From Laspinema palackyanum D2a (GTDB taxonomy: Bacteria; Cyanobacteriota; Cyanobacteriia; Cyanobacteriales; Laspinemataceae): 64,000 bases of DNA. The stretch covers positions 212,342 through 276,341 of the forward strand of contig JAMXFF010000002.1 of assembly GCA_025370845.1 (NCBI GenBank). Direction: 5' to 3'. This document shows positions 35,674 to 44,756 of the stretch, piece by piece (the first letter of the stretch is position 1; each line of letters begins with the position of its first letter). Both the position numbers and the translations under genes were made by a program. The notes under the pieces were generated by a model. It made no database searches. It saw only the letters and a program-made list of their open reading frames with translations, and was not told the DNA's origin.

Positions 35674-37698
35674 ATGAAATCAGCAGTTTTCGACCAACCC
35701 GTTATCTTAGAACGCCCCCCGATTTGGTCTAGTGTCTTCATCTGGTTAATTATGGGGATGACCGCTTCCGGCGTCGCCTGGGCAGCTTGGGCGCAAATCG
35801 ATCAATCCGTTGCCACTATGGGTAAATTAGAACCCCAGGGTGCTGTAGTTGAAGTGAAGCCCGCTACCAGTGGTGTGGTGCGGGAAATTCACGTTAAAGG
35901 AGGCGAGTTGGTGAAAAAAGGCCAACTCTTGGTCACCTTGGATCCGACCAGTCCGGAAGCTGATGTGGAGTCTCTCAAGCAACAACGAGACGCCCTGATG
36001 CGAGAAAACCAGTTTTTTACAGCAGCACTCAGTGGGAATACCGTGGGAGAAGCGGGTTCAGAACTGGAAAACCTGACCAAACTCCGAGCGAATTTAATTT
36101 CTGAAACACAATTTTTACAGGCACAGCTCAATGGGGCCGCTGTCGCCAGCAACGGAGGGGACTTCGACCTTAACCAGCAGCAATTGCTCATTGCCTCTCG
36201 AAACGAATCTCAGTCGCGGGAACAAGCGGTGTCCTTGCGGGTAGATGAGTTGGAAAAACAACTCAACCAGGTGAACAACCAAATTCCCACCGCTCAAGGT
36301 CAAATTGCCATCTCCCAGGGACAATTAGAAACCGCCCGCAGACAATTAGAAAGCGCCCAGCGGCAATTGCCTAATGTGATCGACCAACTGGAGAATGCTA
36401 GACGGCAATATGTGGCCTCGCAACAACGCCTAGAAAATGCCAAACAAGACCTCCCCAAGGCTCGGGAACGGTTAGAAAATGCCCGTCGGCAGCTACCTAG
36501 GGCGCTGGAACAACTGGAAACCGCCCGTCGCCAAATCCCCACAGCTCAGGCGCAACTGGAAACGGCAAAACAGGGCCTCGCGGTGAATCAAAGCATTATG
36601 GGGCGGATTCAACCTGTGGTAGCAGAAGGGGCATTGTCTGAACTGCAAGAAGAGCGCCAGGAACAAGAAATTTTGCGCTCTCAAGCGGAAGTGTCTAATC
36701 GGGAAGCGGAATTGTTGAGTCGTCAGCAACAACTCGCCGCCCAGGAAGCACAAATTCTGACCCAGCAAAATGAAATTTCCTCTCGGGAAGCTGAGGTGCT
36801 GCGAAGTGAAGATGAGATTGCCCGACGGGAAGAGGAACTGTTGCGTTTTCGGAGTGAAATTTCGGCTCGGGAATCAGAAATTTTACGGGCTGAAAATGAG
36901 ATTGCGGCAAGGGAAGGGGAAATTTTGCGCCTGCAAAATGAATTGCTCTCGCGATCGGCAGAAGTCGATCGCCTCGGGAGTGAACAAGAACGGCTGAATG
37001 TGGCGATGACGCGATCGCGTCAAGAGGTCCAAAATACCCGCGCCATTTCCCAGCGCGATGTCTTAGCCCGCATTGCGGAAAATCAAAAACGAATTGCGGA
37101 TATCAATGGACAACTCAGCCGCTTAAAACTGGAAAATGACAAGCGCATTTCCCAAATTGATGGACAGTTAGCCAAGGCCAATTTGGAACTCCAGTATCAA
37201 GAACTCAAGGCTCCGGTGGATGGGTATGTGTTTGATTTAAAACCCAATTCTCCCGGATATGTCACTATGGCCCAATCCCCAGAACCGCTGTTGAAAATTG
37301 TTCCGAATAACGAACTCGAAGCATCGGTTTACATCCAAAACCAAGATATTGCGATGGTGTTAGATGCTCTGCGGAAGAGTCAAGAGGACGGACAGCCTGG
37401 GGTCCCCGTTGAGATTAGTATCGAAGCTTTCCCCGCCACGGAATATGGTACGGTGCGCGGTGTGCTAACCTCGATTGGTTCTGATGTGTTGCCTCCCGAT
37501 GAAACCCGACGCTTTTATGCCTTCCCCGCAACCATTGTTTTAGATAGTGAAAAGTTCTTGTTGAATAATGGACTGCAAGTTGAGCTTCAGTCCGGGATGG
37601 CCGTGCAGGGTAATATTAAAATTGGCCGCCGCAGTGTGCTCCAGATTTTCTTGAGCCGGATGACGAATCAGACCCGCAGCATTGAGACGGTTAAATAA
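35674..37698 (+). CDS. HlyD-family periplasmic adaptor with long repeat coiled coil
   Basis: 674-aa membrane-fusion subunit linking the exporter to an outer-membrane channel. One transmembrane segment lies at about 18-38. Lipoyl-like halves are at about 45-85 (GKLEPQGAVVEVKPATSG) and about 505-530 (YQELKAPVDGYVFDLKPNSPG). A C-terminal beta domain follows. Between the halves is an unusually long helical hairpin: seven 14-residue units like LENARRQLPRALEQ (about 203-301), then seven like EILRAENEIAAREG (about 332-430). Typical HlyD proteins are near 480 aa, so the reach across the periplasm should be longer. No TolC-type gene is in the window. Confidence 0.92.
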   Translation: MKSAVFDQPVILERPPIWSSVFIWLIMGMTASGVAWAAWAQIDQSVATMGKLEPQGAVVEVKPATSGVVREIHVKGGELVKKGQLLVTLDPTSPEADVESLKQQRDALMRENQFFTAALSGNTVGEAGSELENLTKLRANLISETQFLQAQLNGAAVASNGGDFDLNQQQLLIASRNESQSREQAVSLRVDELEKQLNQVNNQIPTAQGQIAISQGQLETARRQLESAQRQLPNVIDQLENARRQYVASQQRLENAKQDLPKARERLENARRQLPRALEQLETARRQIPTAQAQLETAKQGLAVNQSIMGRIQPVVAEGALSELQEERQEQEILRSQAEVSNREAELLSRQQQLAAQEAQILTQQNEISSREAEVLRSEDEIARREEELLRFRSEISARESEILRAENEIAAREGEILRLQNELLSRSAEVDRLGSEQERLNVAMTRSRQEVQNTRAISQRDVLARIAENQKRIADINGQLSRLKLENDKRISQIDGQLAKANLELQYQELKAPVDGYVFDLKPNSPGYVTMAQSPEPLLKIVPNNELEASVYIQNQDIAMVLDALRKSQEDGQPGVPVEISIEAFPATEYGTVRGVLTSIGSDVLPPDETRRFYAFPATIVLDSEKFLLNNGLQVELQSGMAVQGNIKIGRRSVLQIFLSRMTNQTRSIETVK

Positions 37699-37717
37699 TC
37701 TCCTGTCTATTGGAGGG

Positions 37718-37756
37718 AGTGTCAAGCGGAAAGGGATAGAGTTGAGGCTTGACACT
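37718..37756. terminator. hairpin between convergent hlyD-like and cyclase genes
   Basis: Perfect 10-bp inverted repeat, AGTGTCAAGC (37718-37727) and GCTTGACACT (37747-37756), with a 19-nt loop. It has no strong T-tract, so termination is plausible but not certain. Confidence 0.45.
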
Positions 37757-37771
37757 TCTATTCGGGTGCGC

Positions 37772-40700
37772 TTAGGATAACTTTTCTTGGGTGCGATCGC
37801 GATAAATCTGGGCGACTTTATCCTGGGGATTTTTGCACAAACACCGTTCAAAGAGTTCCTGAGCTTCCTCCGGTGAGTTCTGGTTGTAGTAAAATAAGGC
37901 GGTTTCAAAGTCCTGTTTGGTCTCTAGTTTGGAAACTTTCAGATCCGGGGGGTCGGCATCGAACACTTCATAGACGGTGACTAATTCTGATTTACCTTTG
38001 ACTTTCACCGTATCAATTTTGCGAATTCCATAGTGACTAGGATTTTTTAACCGAGAAAAAGTACGGTCAGAAATTAACAAGGAAACATCATATTGTTTGG
38101 TGAGTCCTTCGATTCGGGAGGCTAAGTTGACGGCATCTCCGATCGCCGTCCCATCCATCCGAGTTTTTCCGCCAACGGTTCCTAACATCAAATCCCCGGT
38201 ATTGATGCCAATGCCAATTTTAATCGGCTGTTCTCCCCGTCCGAGGCGATCGCGATTATATTCCCCGAGACTTCTTAACATCTCTATTCCCGCTTGTACG
38301 GCATCATCGGCTTCTCCATTAAATAAAGCCATAATTGCATCGCCAATATATTTATCAATAAACCCCTTATTCCCCGAGATCGCCGGTTCCATGCGCGACA
38401 AATAATCATTAATAAACTTAAACGTCTCTTGCGGCGTCAACCGTTCACTTAAACTTGTAAAATCCCGAATATCTGAAAATAAAATTGACATCGACTGATT
38501 CACGCTATCGCTCAATTTGACATCAATAATGCTTTCTTTATTCAGCATTTGTAAAAATTCCCGAGGAACAAATCGACTGTAAGCTAGGTTAATATGCGAG
38601 AGCCTTAAATGGGTTTTAATCCGGGCCAATAATTCATTTTTGGAAATGGGTTTGGTCAAATAATCATTCGCCCCAGATCCAAACCCTTCCACCAGGACAT
38701 CAATTTGAGTTTTAGCCGTTAACATCAAAATGGGGACTTCCGTCGCTGGAAACACATCCCGCAATTTTTGACAGACTTCTAACCCCGTCATTTTGGGCAT
38801 CATCACATCCAGTAATATCAAATCCGGCTTAAACCCGCGCTCAATCACATCTAAGGCATCTATTCCATTAGAGGCTTGAGTAATGGCATAATTGTGTAGA
38901 GACAGATGATTCACCAATACTTGCAAATTAATCGGCTCATCATCCACAATTAAAATCTTAAATTGTTCCGAATTTTCATCGGCATTTAAGAGAGTCAAGG
39001 TTCCGATGGACTCCTCGGGAGATATGGGCGCTTTACCGGAGGAATCAAAGGCGATCGCCTCACGCTGTTCCTTGATAATTTGCGTCGTCACCGATGGGTA
39101 ACTTAACGGTTCCCCATTGGTTACCTCAACAGATGCGATCGGTACAGTAAAGGTAAATCGAGACCCAACTCCCACCGTAGATTCAACGGTGATTTCCCCG
39201 CCATGTAACTCTACAAGCTGCTTCGTAATGGATAACCCCAATCCCGTGCCCCCATATTCCCGTGCCGTAGAACCATCCGCTTGTTCAAACGACTCAAAAA
39301 TTCGCTCTAACTTGTCCGAGGCAATCCCAATTCCCGTATCCGAAACCGTAATCGCTAAAAACTCAGCATTATCTGAAGTATCCGCGCCAGATTCGCGCAA
39401 CTGAGCCGATACTTCAATGACACCAGCGGAGGTAAATTTAATCCCATTGGCAATTAAATTCTGTAAAATTTGCTGGATCCGATTTTCATCCGCTAACACT
39501 AAGGGAATCTCCGCCGGAATTCCATTGATTAATTGTAAATCCTTCGAGCCAATTAAAGGCTGACAAATAGACAGGGTAATTTCTGCAATTTCTCTCATGC
39601 CAATCGGCTTGAGTTGCAGTTCAATGGTTTTATGTTTTAACTTGGAAAAATCAAGCAGGTCATTCACCAGATGGACGAGGCGATATCCACAGTAAACAAT
39701 CATCCCTAAATTTTTCTGTTGGAGGGAGGTCACGGATCCTGCGGCCCCATCAATTAGCGACTCAGCTAGACCGATAATGCCATTGAGGGGGGTTCGTAAT
39801 TCGTGAGAGGTATTGGCTAAAAACTCATCTTTGAGGCGATCGAGGTGTTTTAATTCCAAATTCGCCTGTTTTAGGGCCTCTTCACTATTTCTCAGGGCTG
39901 TAGTAGCTCGATTGACGGCATCCTGAAGTCTTGCCGGAGCACTGACCAAAATAAATACTAAACCCCCAGCCAACAGCGCTAATACGGAGCCTCCCGTCCA
40001 TAACCAGCGAGAAAAGGGGGCGATCGCAGGCCATCCTTCTGCCGGGATTGCCGCTAACTGCCAAGATCCATTGGGCAGAATTACCGATAACAACACCGGA
40101 TTTTGCTTGAAAATGCTGGGGTCTCCGAAAAAGACTCCTCCGGCAGCCCCCAATCCATCGTTGCCTCGGATGGCATATTTCAGTTGGGAATCCCTACCCA
40201 GCAAACCCGCCTCGGTAAACAGAATATTGCGATCGATAATAATCCCCACCATCCCCCAGTAAGACCCGCTTCCGGGCTCTGCACCTGGAGGGGTCAAAAA
40301 TATCGGGGTGCGGCTAATAAAAGCCAGCCCTTGAGGAATTAGGTCCACAGGTCCAGCCAAGACTGTGCTGCGGGTATTAATGGCCCGTAGAATGGCTTCC
40401 CGTTCACCGGGAATCGTCATCGGTTCAAACCCGATCGCCGCCTCATTCCCCGCGAGGGGATACATATGACTAACAATGGTATTTTCATACAGGGCAATAC
40501 TGCGAATCCCCTGTTGCTTGGCGACAATCACCCGGGCTAGGTTGTCAAACTGCTCGGGGTCAATGTTGGAATTGAGGGCGCTAATATAAGCGACTAACCC
40601 CCGTTCCAAAAACAGCCGCTGGTTTAACCCCTGTTCTAACCGGGCCCGGATGGCGCTGACTTCATTCAGGACATTGGCGCGATGCTGCTGTTTCCAGCGC

Positions 40701-40873
40701 TGTTGTTCAGAATAGTTGATGACTCCCACCCCAGTTAACAGCAATCCCACGGTGACTGATGCGGCGAGATAGGGAAGCAGACGCACTTTCAGCGCCCAAT
40801 TTACAGATCGGGTTAAAACGGTGTTTGGGAAATATTTATCAAACAATTGCATCACCATAGAGGATAAACGCAA
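37772..40873 (-). CDS. CHASE-histidine kinase-receiver-adenylate cyclase hybrid (CyaC-like)
   Basis: 1033-aa inner-membrane signalling protein. Order: transmembrane segment (about 30-50), extracytoplasmic CHASE domain (about 80-250, GLVAYISALNSNIDPEQF), second transmembrane segment (about 293-315), HisKA with phospho-acceptor in NTSHELRTPLNG near 353, HATPase (NLIANGIKFT, DTGIGI, GGTGLGLSI), receiver (about 640-760, LILLDVMMPKMTG, YLTKP) and a class III cyclase (about 790-970, FSDIRDFTSLSERL, DKYIGDAIMALFNG). In the cyclase the usual substrate-specifying Asp is Thr (MDGTAIGDAVNLASR), as in bicarbonate-stimulated CyaC/CyaB1. It should make cAMP in response to an extracytoplasmic cue. Met starts at 40858 and 40852 are alternatives. 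Confidence 0.9.
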   Translation of the reverse strand: MRLSSMVMQLFDKYFPNTVLTRSVNWALKVRLLPYLAASVTVGLLLTGVGVINYSEQQRWKQQHRANVLNEVSAIRARLEQGLNQRLFLERGLVAYISALNSNIDPEQFDNLARVIVAKQQGIRSIALYENTIVSHMYPLAGNEAAIGFEPMTIPGEREAILRAINTRSTVLAGPVDLIPQGLAFISRTPIFLTPPGAEPGSGSYWGMVGIIIDRNILFTEAGLLGRDSQLKYAIRGNDGLGAAGGVFFGDPSIFKQNPVLLSVILPNGSWQLAAIPAEGWPAIAPFSRWLWTGGSVLALLAGGLVFILVSAPARLQDAVNRATTALRNSEEALKQANLELKHLDRLKDEFLANTSHELRTPLNGIIGLAESLIDGAAGSVTSLQQKNLGMIVYCGYRLVHLVNDLLDFSKLKHKTIELQLKPIGMREIAEITLSICQPLIGSKDLQLINGIPAEIPLVLADENRIQQILQNLIANGIKFTSAGVIEVSAQLRESGADTSDNAEFLAITVSDTGIGIASDKLERIFESFEQADGSTAREYGGTGLGLSITKQLVELHGGEITVESTVGVGSRFTFTVPIASVEVTNGEPLSYPSVTTQIIKEQREAIAFDSSGKAPISPEESIGTLTLLNADENSEQFKILIVDDEPINLQVLVNHLSLHNYAITQASNGIDALDVIERGFKPDLILLDVMMPKMTGLEVCQKLRDVFPATEVPILMLTAKTQIDVLVEGFGSGANDYLTKPISKNELLARIKTHLRLSHINLAYSRFVPREFLQMLNKESIIDVKLSDSVNQSMSILFSDIRDFTSLSERLTPQETFKFINDYLSRMEPAISGNKGFIDKYIGDAIMALFNGEADDAVQAGIEMLRSLGEYNRDRLGRGEQPIKIGIGINTGDLMLGTVGGKTRMDGTAIGDAVNLASRIEGLTKQYDVSLLISDRTFSRLKNPSHYGIRKIDTVKVKGKSELVTVYEVFDADPPDLKVSKLETKQDFETALFYYNQNSPEEAQELFERCLCKNPQDKVAQIYRDRTQEKLS

Positions 40874-41196
40874 AGGCGTTTAGGGAAACTACCGCGCTAT
40901 AAGGAACGTACACGATCTGAATTCTTGAGTCCTGGGGATCAAGAATGCGAGTGGCTACCCTGAACCTTAAATTTGATAGCACCCTCCATCCAGGCCCCTC
41001 TGTGTCCTGGCACCCGTTGGGGTGGCCACAGTCTCTGGATAGGTCTTCTTAAGCTACTGTACCCCTGAGTTTAACGGACTAGAAAATAAGTCATAAATTT
41101 TAAACCTCTCGGTTTAACGGTAAGCAATTCTGATAAATTGACTAACGGCTGAGTTTAAACCCAAAAACTCCCGGTTGCTATCCCTGACAGTTTTTA
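40874..41196. other. 323-bp divergent intergenic region
   Basis: Lies between the divergent cyclase and rmlC genes and must contain both promoters. No coding sequence, clear hairpin terminator or recognisable operator was found. Confidence 0.35.
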
Positions 41197-41745
41197 ATGA
41201 ACATAATTCCCACTGATATTCCTGATGTCGTGATTATCGAACCGAAAGTTTTCGGCGACGATCGCGGTTTTTTCTTGGAAAGTTATAACCAACGCACCTT
41301 TGCGGAAAAAACCGGCATCACCGCAGAGTTTGTCCAAGATAACCACTCGCGATCGCGCCAAAATGTCCTGCGCGGTCTACATTACCAGATTCAACAGCCT
41401 CAAGGAAAATTACTGCGCGTCGTCGTCGGTGTCGTGTTTGATGTGGCGGTGGACATTCGCAAAGACTCTCCCACTTTCGGACAGTGGGCCGGTTGTCTCC
41501 TCAGTGCCGAAAACCACCGCCAGTTCTGGATTCCCCCCGGATTCGCTCATGGTTTTTTGGTGGTGTCAGACATGGCGGAAGTGCTGTACAAAACCACGGA
41601 ATATTACGCCCCGCACCATGAACGCTGTATCCTGTGGAATGATCCAGAGTTGGGCATCGATTGGCCCTTGAATGGGGCCACGCCGATTTTATCGGAAAAA
41701 GACCAAGCGGGTCTGCCTTTGAAAGATGCGGAAGTGTTTGCATGA
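41197..41745 (+). CDS. rmlC: dTDP-4-dehydrorhamnose 3,5-epimerase
   Basis: 182-aa cupin epimerase acting on dTDP-4-keto-6-deoxyglucose. Family features are FGDDRGFFLESYNQRTF, QDNHSRSRQNVLRGLHYQI with the catalytic His, VFDVAVDIRKDSPTFGQW and IPPGFAHGFLVVSD. It fits canonical RmlC better than the copy at 7442. Its stop overlaps rmlD (ATGA). With rmlD and rmlA it supplies dTDP-L-rhamnose; rmlB is not in the window. Confidence 0.93.
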   Translation: MNIIPTDIPDVVIIEPKVFGDDRGFFLESYNQRTFAEKTGITAEFVQDNHSRSRQNVLRGLHYQIQQPQGKLLRVVVGVVFDVAVDIRKDSPTFGQWAGCLLSAENHRQFWIPPGFAHGFLVVSDMAEVLYKTTEYYAPHHERCILWNDPELGIDWPLNGATPILSEKDQAGLPLKDAEVFA

Positions 41746-42611
41746 CCCAGATTTTACTAACCGGGATTACGGGTCAATTGGGACAGGAATTGTCTCCGAT
41801 TCTGCAAGCGGTGGGAGAGGTGACGGGGTGCGATCGCCAAACTCTGGATTTAGCCAACCCTGACTCGATCCGGCAAGTTATGGCAATGGTCAAACCTCAA
41901 GTCGTCGTCAATTGTGCCGCCTATACGGCAGTGGATAAAGCCGAAACTGAACCGGAACTGGCAATGGCGATTAATGGTACCGGGGTGGGAATTTTGGCTT
42001 CTGAGTGTCATAAATTAGGGGCACGCTTGATTCATGTTTCCACGGATTATGTCTTTGATGGCACTCAGTCTCATCCCTATCGCGAAACCGATCCCACCCA
42101 TCCGTTGGGACAATATGGCGCATCAAAACTCGCTGGCGAGGAAGCGATTCGCCAGGTGGGGGGAGATGCGATTATCCTTAGAACCGCTTGGGTTTACGGG
42201 ACCGGGGGTTCGGGTAATTTTGTGAAGACGATGCTGCGCTTGGGGTCCCAACGGGAGGAATTAGGGGTGGTGACCGATCAAGTGGGGAGTCCGACTTGGA
42301 CGGGGGATTTAGCAGGGGCGATCGCCTCGATGATTCAGTTGGCAATTCCCTCGGGGACGTATCATTACACGAATAGCGGAGTTGCCAGTTGGTACGATTT
42401 TGCGATCGCCATTTTTGAAGAAGCCCAGGCCCTAAATTTTCCCCTGCAAATCCAACGGGTTAAGCCCATTTCTACCGAAGAGTATCCTACTCCCGCCCGT
42501 CGTCCCGCCTATTCGGTCCTCTCCCTGGCGAAAATCGCCGCAACTTTGGGAACTTATCCCCCCCACTGGCGACAGGGACTCAGACAAATGCTCCGGAATT
42601 TTAGCCGTTAA
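41742..42611 (+). CDS. rmlD: dTDP-4-dehydrorhamnose reductase
   Basis: 289-aa reductase making dTDP-L-rhamnose. ATG 41742 is chosen because it overlaps the rmlC stop by 4 bp, while the longer frame runs inside rmlC. Motifs: LLTGITGQLGQEL at the N-terminus, VVNCAAYTAVDKAE, HVSTDYVFDG, the catalytic YGASKLAGEEAI (Tyr-x3-Lys) and RTAWVYGTGGSGNFVKTM. The C-terminal RPAYSVLSLAKI is typical. Likely translationally coupled to rmlC. Confidence 0.94.
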   Translation: MTQILLTGITGQLGQELSPILQAVGEVTGCDRQTLDLANPDSIRQVMAMVKPQVVVNCAAYTAVDKAETEPELAMAINGTGVGILASECHKLGARLIHVSTDYVFDGTQSHPYRETDPTHPLGQYGASKLAGEEAIRQVGGDAIILRTAWVYGTGGSGNFVKTMLRLGSQREELGVVTDQVGSPTWTGDLAGAIASMIQLAIPSGTYHYTNSGVASWYDFAIAIFEEAQALNFPLQIQRVKPISTEEYPTPARRPAYSVLSLAKIAATLGTYPPHWRQGLRQMLRNFSR

Positions 42612-42619
42612 TTATTGAT

Positions 42620-43693
42620 ATGAAAGCACTGATTTTGTCCGGTGGAAAAGGCACTCGCCTCCGACCTCTCACCTATTCCGGTGCTAAACAGCTCGTGCCG
42701 GTGGCAAATAAGCCAATTCTCTGGTATGGCATTGAGGGAATTGTAGCTGCCGGAATTACGGATATTGGAATTATTATTAGTCCGGAAACCGGGGAAGAGG
42801 TGAAATCACTGACCGGGAATGGCGATCGCTTCGGTGCGAAAATTACTTATATTTTACAAGAACAACCCGCTGGTTTAGCTCATGCGGTGAAAATCGCGCG
42901 GCCATTTTTAGGGGATGCTCCGTTTATTATGTATCTCGGAGATAACTTGATTCAAAGGCCGCTGAATCCGTTTTTGGAGAAGTTTAAAGCCGAACAACTG
43001 GATGCGTTAATTCTCTTGCGTCCAGTCTCCAATCCCAGCGCATTTGGGGTAGCCAAAGTGGACGAGAAGGGTAAGGTTTTAGAATTAGTGGAAAAACCCA
43101 AGGACCCTCCGTCTAATTTAGCTTTAGTCGGGATTTACTTTTTTTCTCCCCAGATTCATGAGGCGATCGACAATATCCAACCCTCAGCCCGGGGAGAGTT
43201 GGAAATTACCGATGCTATTCAACGTCTCATCGACTGGGAAACCTCTGTGGAATCCTGTACCCTAGAGGGTTGGTGGTTGGATACCGGGAAAAAAGATGAC
43301 CTCCTCGAAGCCAATCGCATCATTCTGGATACTCAATTAGTGGCACAGAATCACGCCGAAGTTGATGATAAAAGTCAGATTATCGGGCGGGTTCAAATTG
43401 GGGCGGGAACGAAAGTGATTAACAGTTCCATTCGCGGTCCTGTGATTATTGGCGAAAATTGCTATTTGGAAAACTGCTTCATTGGTCCTTATAGCAGTAT
43501 TGCGGATCATGTGAAGTTAATCGAAGCAGATTTAGAACATAGTGTGGTGTTGCATAGCGCTCAAATCATCGGCATTCATCAACGATTGGTGGATAGTGTG
43601 ATTGGCAGACGAGCACAATTGACCGTCGCCCCCCGACGACCCAAAGCACTCCGGTTTATGATTGGCGATGATTCTCAAATTGAATTACCCTAA
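42620..43693 (+). CDS. rmlA: glucose-1-phosphate thymidylyltransferase, long form
   Basis: 357-aa nucleotidyltransferase producing dTDP-glucose. It has the signature LSGGKGTRLRPLTYSGAKQL at residues 6-25, GDNLIQRPL, FGVAKVDEKGKVLELVEKP and the sugar-site EGWWLDTGKKDDLLEANR. The C-terminal 100 residues form a left-handed beta-helix (IGRVQIGAGTKV, SIRGPVIIGENCYLENC), characteristic of the long RmlA type rather than the 290-aa enzyme. It starts 8 bp after rmlD and is co-transcribed with it. Confidence 0.92.
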   Translation: MKALILSGGKGTRLRPLTYSGAKQLVPVANKPILWYGIEGIVAAGITDIGIIISPETGEEVKSLTGNGDRFGAKITYILQEQPAGLAHAVKIARPFLGDAPFIMYLGDNLIQRPLNPFLEKFKAEQLDALILLRPVSNPSAFGVAKVDEKGKVLELVEKPKDPPSNLALVGIYFFSPQIHEAIDNIQPSARGELEITDAIQRLIDWETSVESCTLEGWWLDTGKKDDLLEANRIILDTQLVAQNHAEVDDKSQIIGRVQIGAGTKVINSSIRGPVIIGENCYLENCFIGPYSSIADHVKLIEADLEHSVVLHSAQIIGIHQRLVDSVIGRRAQLTVAPRRPKALRFMIGDDSQIELP

Positions 43694-43700
43694 TCGGTTC

Positions 43701-43750
43701 GGATGAAGGATAAAAGATAAATCAAAATTTGGATAGGTTATCCTTCATCC
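43701..43750. repeat. GGATGAAGGA inverted repeat
   Basis: Perfect 10-bp arms GGATGAAGGA (43701-43710) and TCCTTCATCC (43741-43750) with a 30-nt A/T-rich loop, between rmlA and the next glycosyltransferase. It may slow or end part of the transcription. A related but longer hairpin lies at 45828-45883. Confidence 0.6.
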
Positions 43751-43790
43751 CAGTTCAATTGGTCAATCACTCGATGGAATCTCAATCCAG

Positions 43791-44693
43791 GTGCTTTATT
43801 TTGTAACGGTTAATTATTATTCTACCGAGTTAATTGAGCAATTAATTCAATCCATTGAGGACAGTTCTGGCCTTGAATATCGGGTGATTATTGTTAATAA
43901 TTCACCAACGGACGTCTCAATTTACCAGTTGGAATGCGAGTCTACGGTGATTTTGGAGTCTGGGGAGAATGTCGGATTTGGCGCAGGGTGCAATCTGGGA
44001 CTGGATTGGGTGTATCAGCAAGACCCCCAAGGGATTGTCTGGTTAATCAATCCGGATACCGTCCTGGGATCGCAAGGATGGGAACAAGTGCCGAATTTAT
44101 TGGCTGCGAATCCCGAAGTGTCTATTTTAGGTACAATTGTTTATGAACCCACCGGGACCCTTTGGTTTGCCGGTGGGGTATTTATTCCGAGTCAGGGTGC
44201 GATTCTGGAAAAAAACCTGTTGAGTCTGGAGGCGGATGCCGATTATGTTCCTTGTGACTGGGTAACGGGGTGCAGTTTATTAATTAATTTGGGGCAGTTT
44301 TCCGAATGTCCGACCTTTGACCCTGATTACTTTCTCTATTATGAAGATTTTGACTTTTGCCGACGCTATGCCGCCCAAGGACATATTATTGGAGTGACGC
44401 CCAAATTAAGCCTGATTCATGCTCCATCTTCGATTACAGATACCCAGGTTAAAGATAAATTCAAACACAGCACCTACAGTTATTTAAGAACAATGGAGAA
44501 ATACAGTCCCAAAAGAATTTTAATCGGTCGATTGTTCCGCTTAATTGCCCATGCCCTAATTCTGAGTTTTGTTAAGCCGGAGATTGCCCGGGGAAAGTTG
44601 GCGGGATTGGCCCAATATTGTCAGCGATCGCCCCTAGTAAAAGCCCTCCTCTCTCCCCTGAAACTGACAGGTTCGGATGTTTACTTTGGATAA
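43791..44693 (+). CDS. GT2 family glycosyltransferase (rhamnosyltransferase-like)
   Basis: 300-aa GT-A glycosyltransferase with a GTG start. Motifs: FVTVNYYSTELIEQLI, VIIVNNSPTD, NVGFGAGCNLGLDWV, the metal-binding INPDTVL and the acceptor/base region CDWVTGCSLLINL followed by YYEDFDFCRRY. This pattern is that of WbbL-type rhamnosyltransferases, in keeping with the rmlCDA genes just upstream (inference). No transmembrane segment is evident apart from a weakly hydrophobic C-terminal helix. Confidence 0.85.
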   Translation: MLYFVTVNYYSTELIEQLIQSIEDSSGLEYRVIIVNNSPTDVSIYQLECESTVILESGENVGFGAGCNLGLDWVYQQDPQGIVWLINPDTVLGSQGWEQVPNLLAANPEVSILGTIVYEPTGTLWFAGGVFIPSQGAILEKNLLSLEADADYVPCDWVTGCSLLINLGQFSECPTFDPDYFLYYEDFDFCRRYAAQGHIIGVTPKLSLIHAPSSITDTQVKDKFKHSTYSYLRTMEKYSPKRILIGRLFRLIAHALILSFVKPEIARGKLAGLAQYCQRSPLVKALLSPLKLTGSDVYFG

Positions 44694-44756
44694 AACAATC
44701 GTGTTCGCTCTTGACCTGTAGTTAGACGTCACGCAAAAAATCCGAGGTGTACGCTC

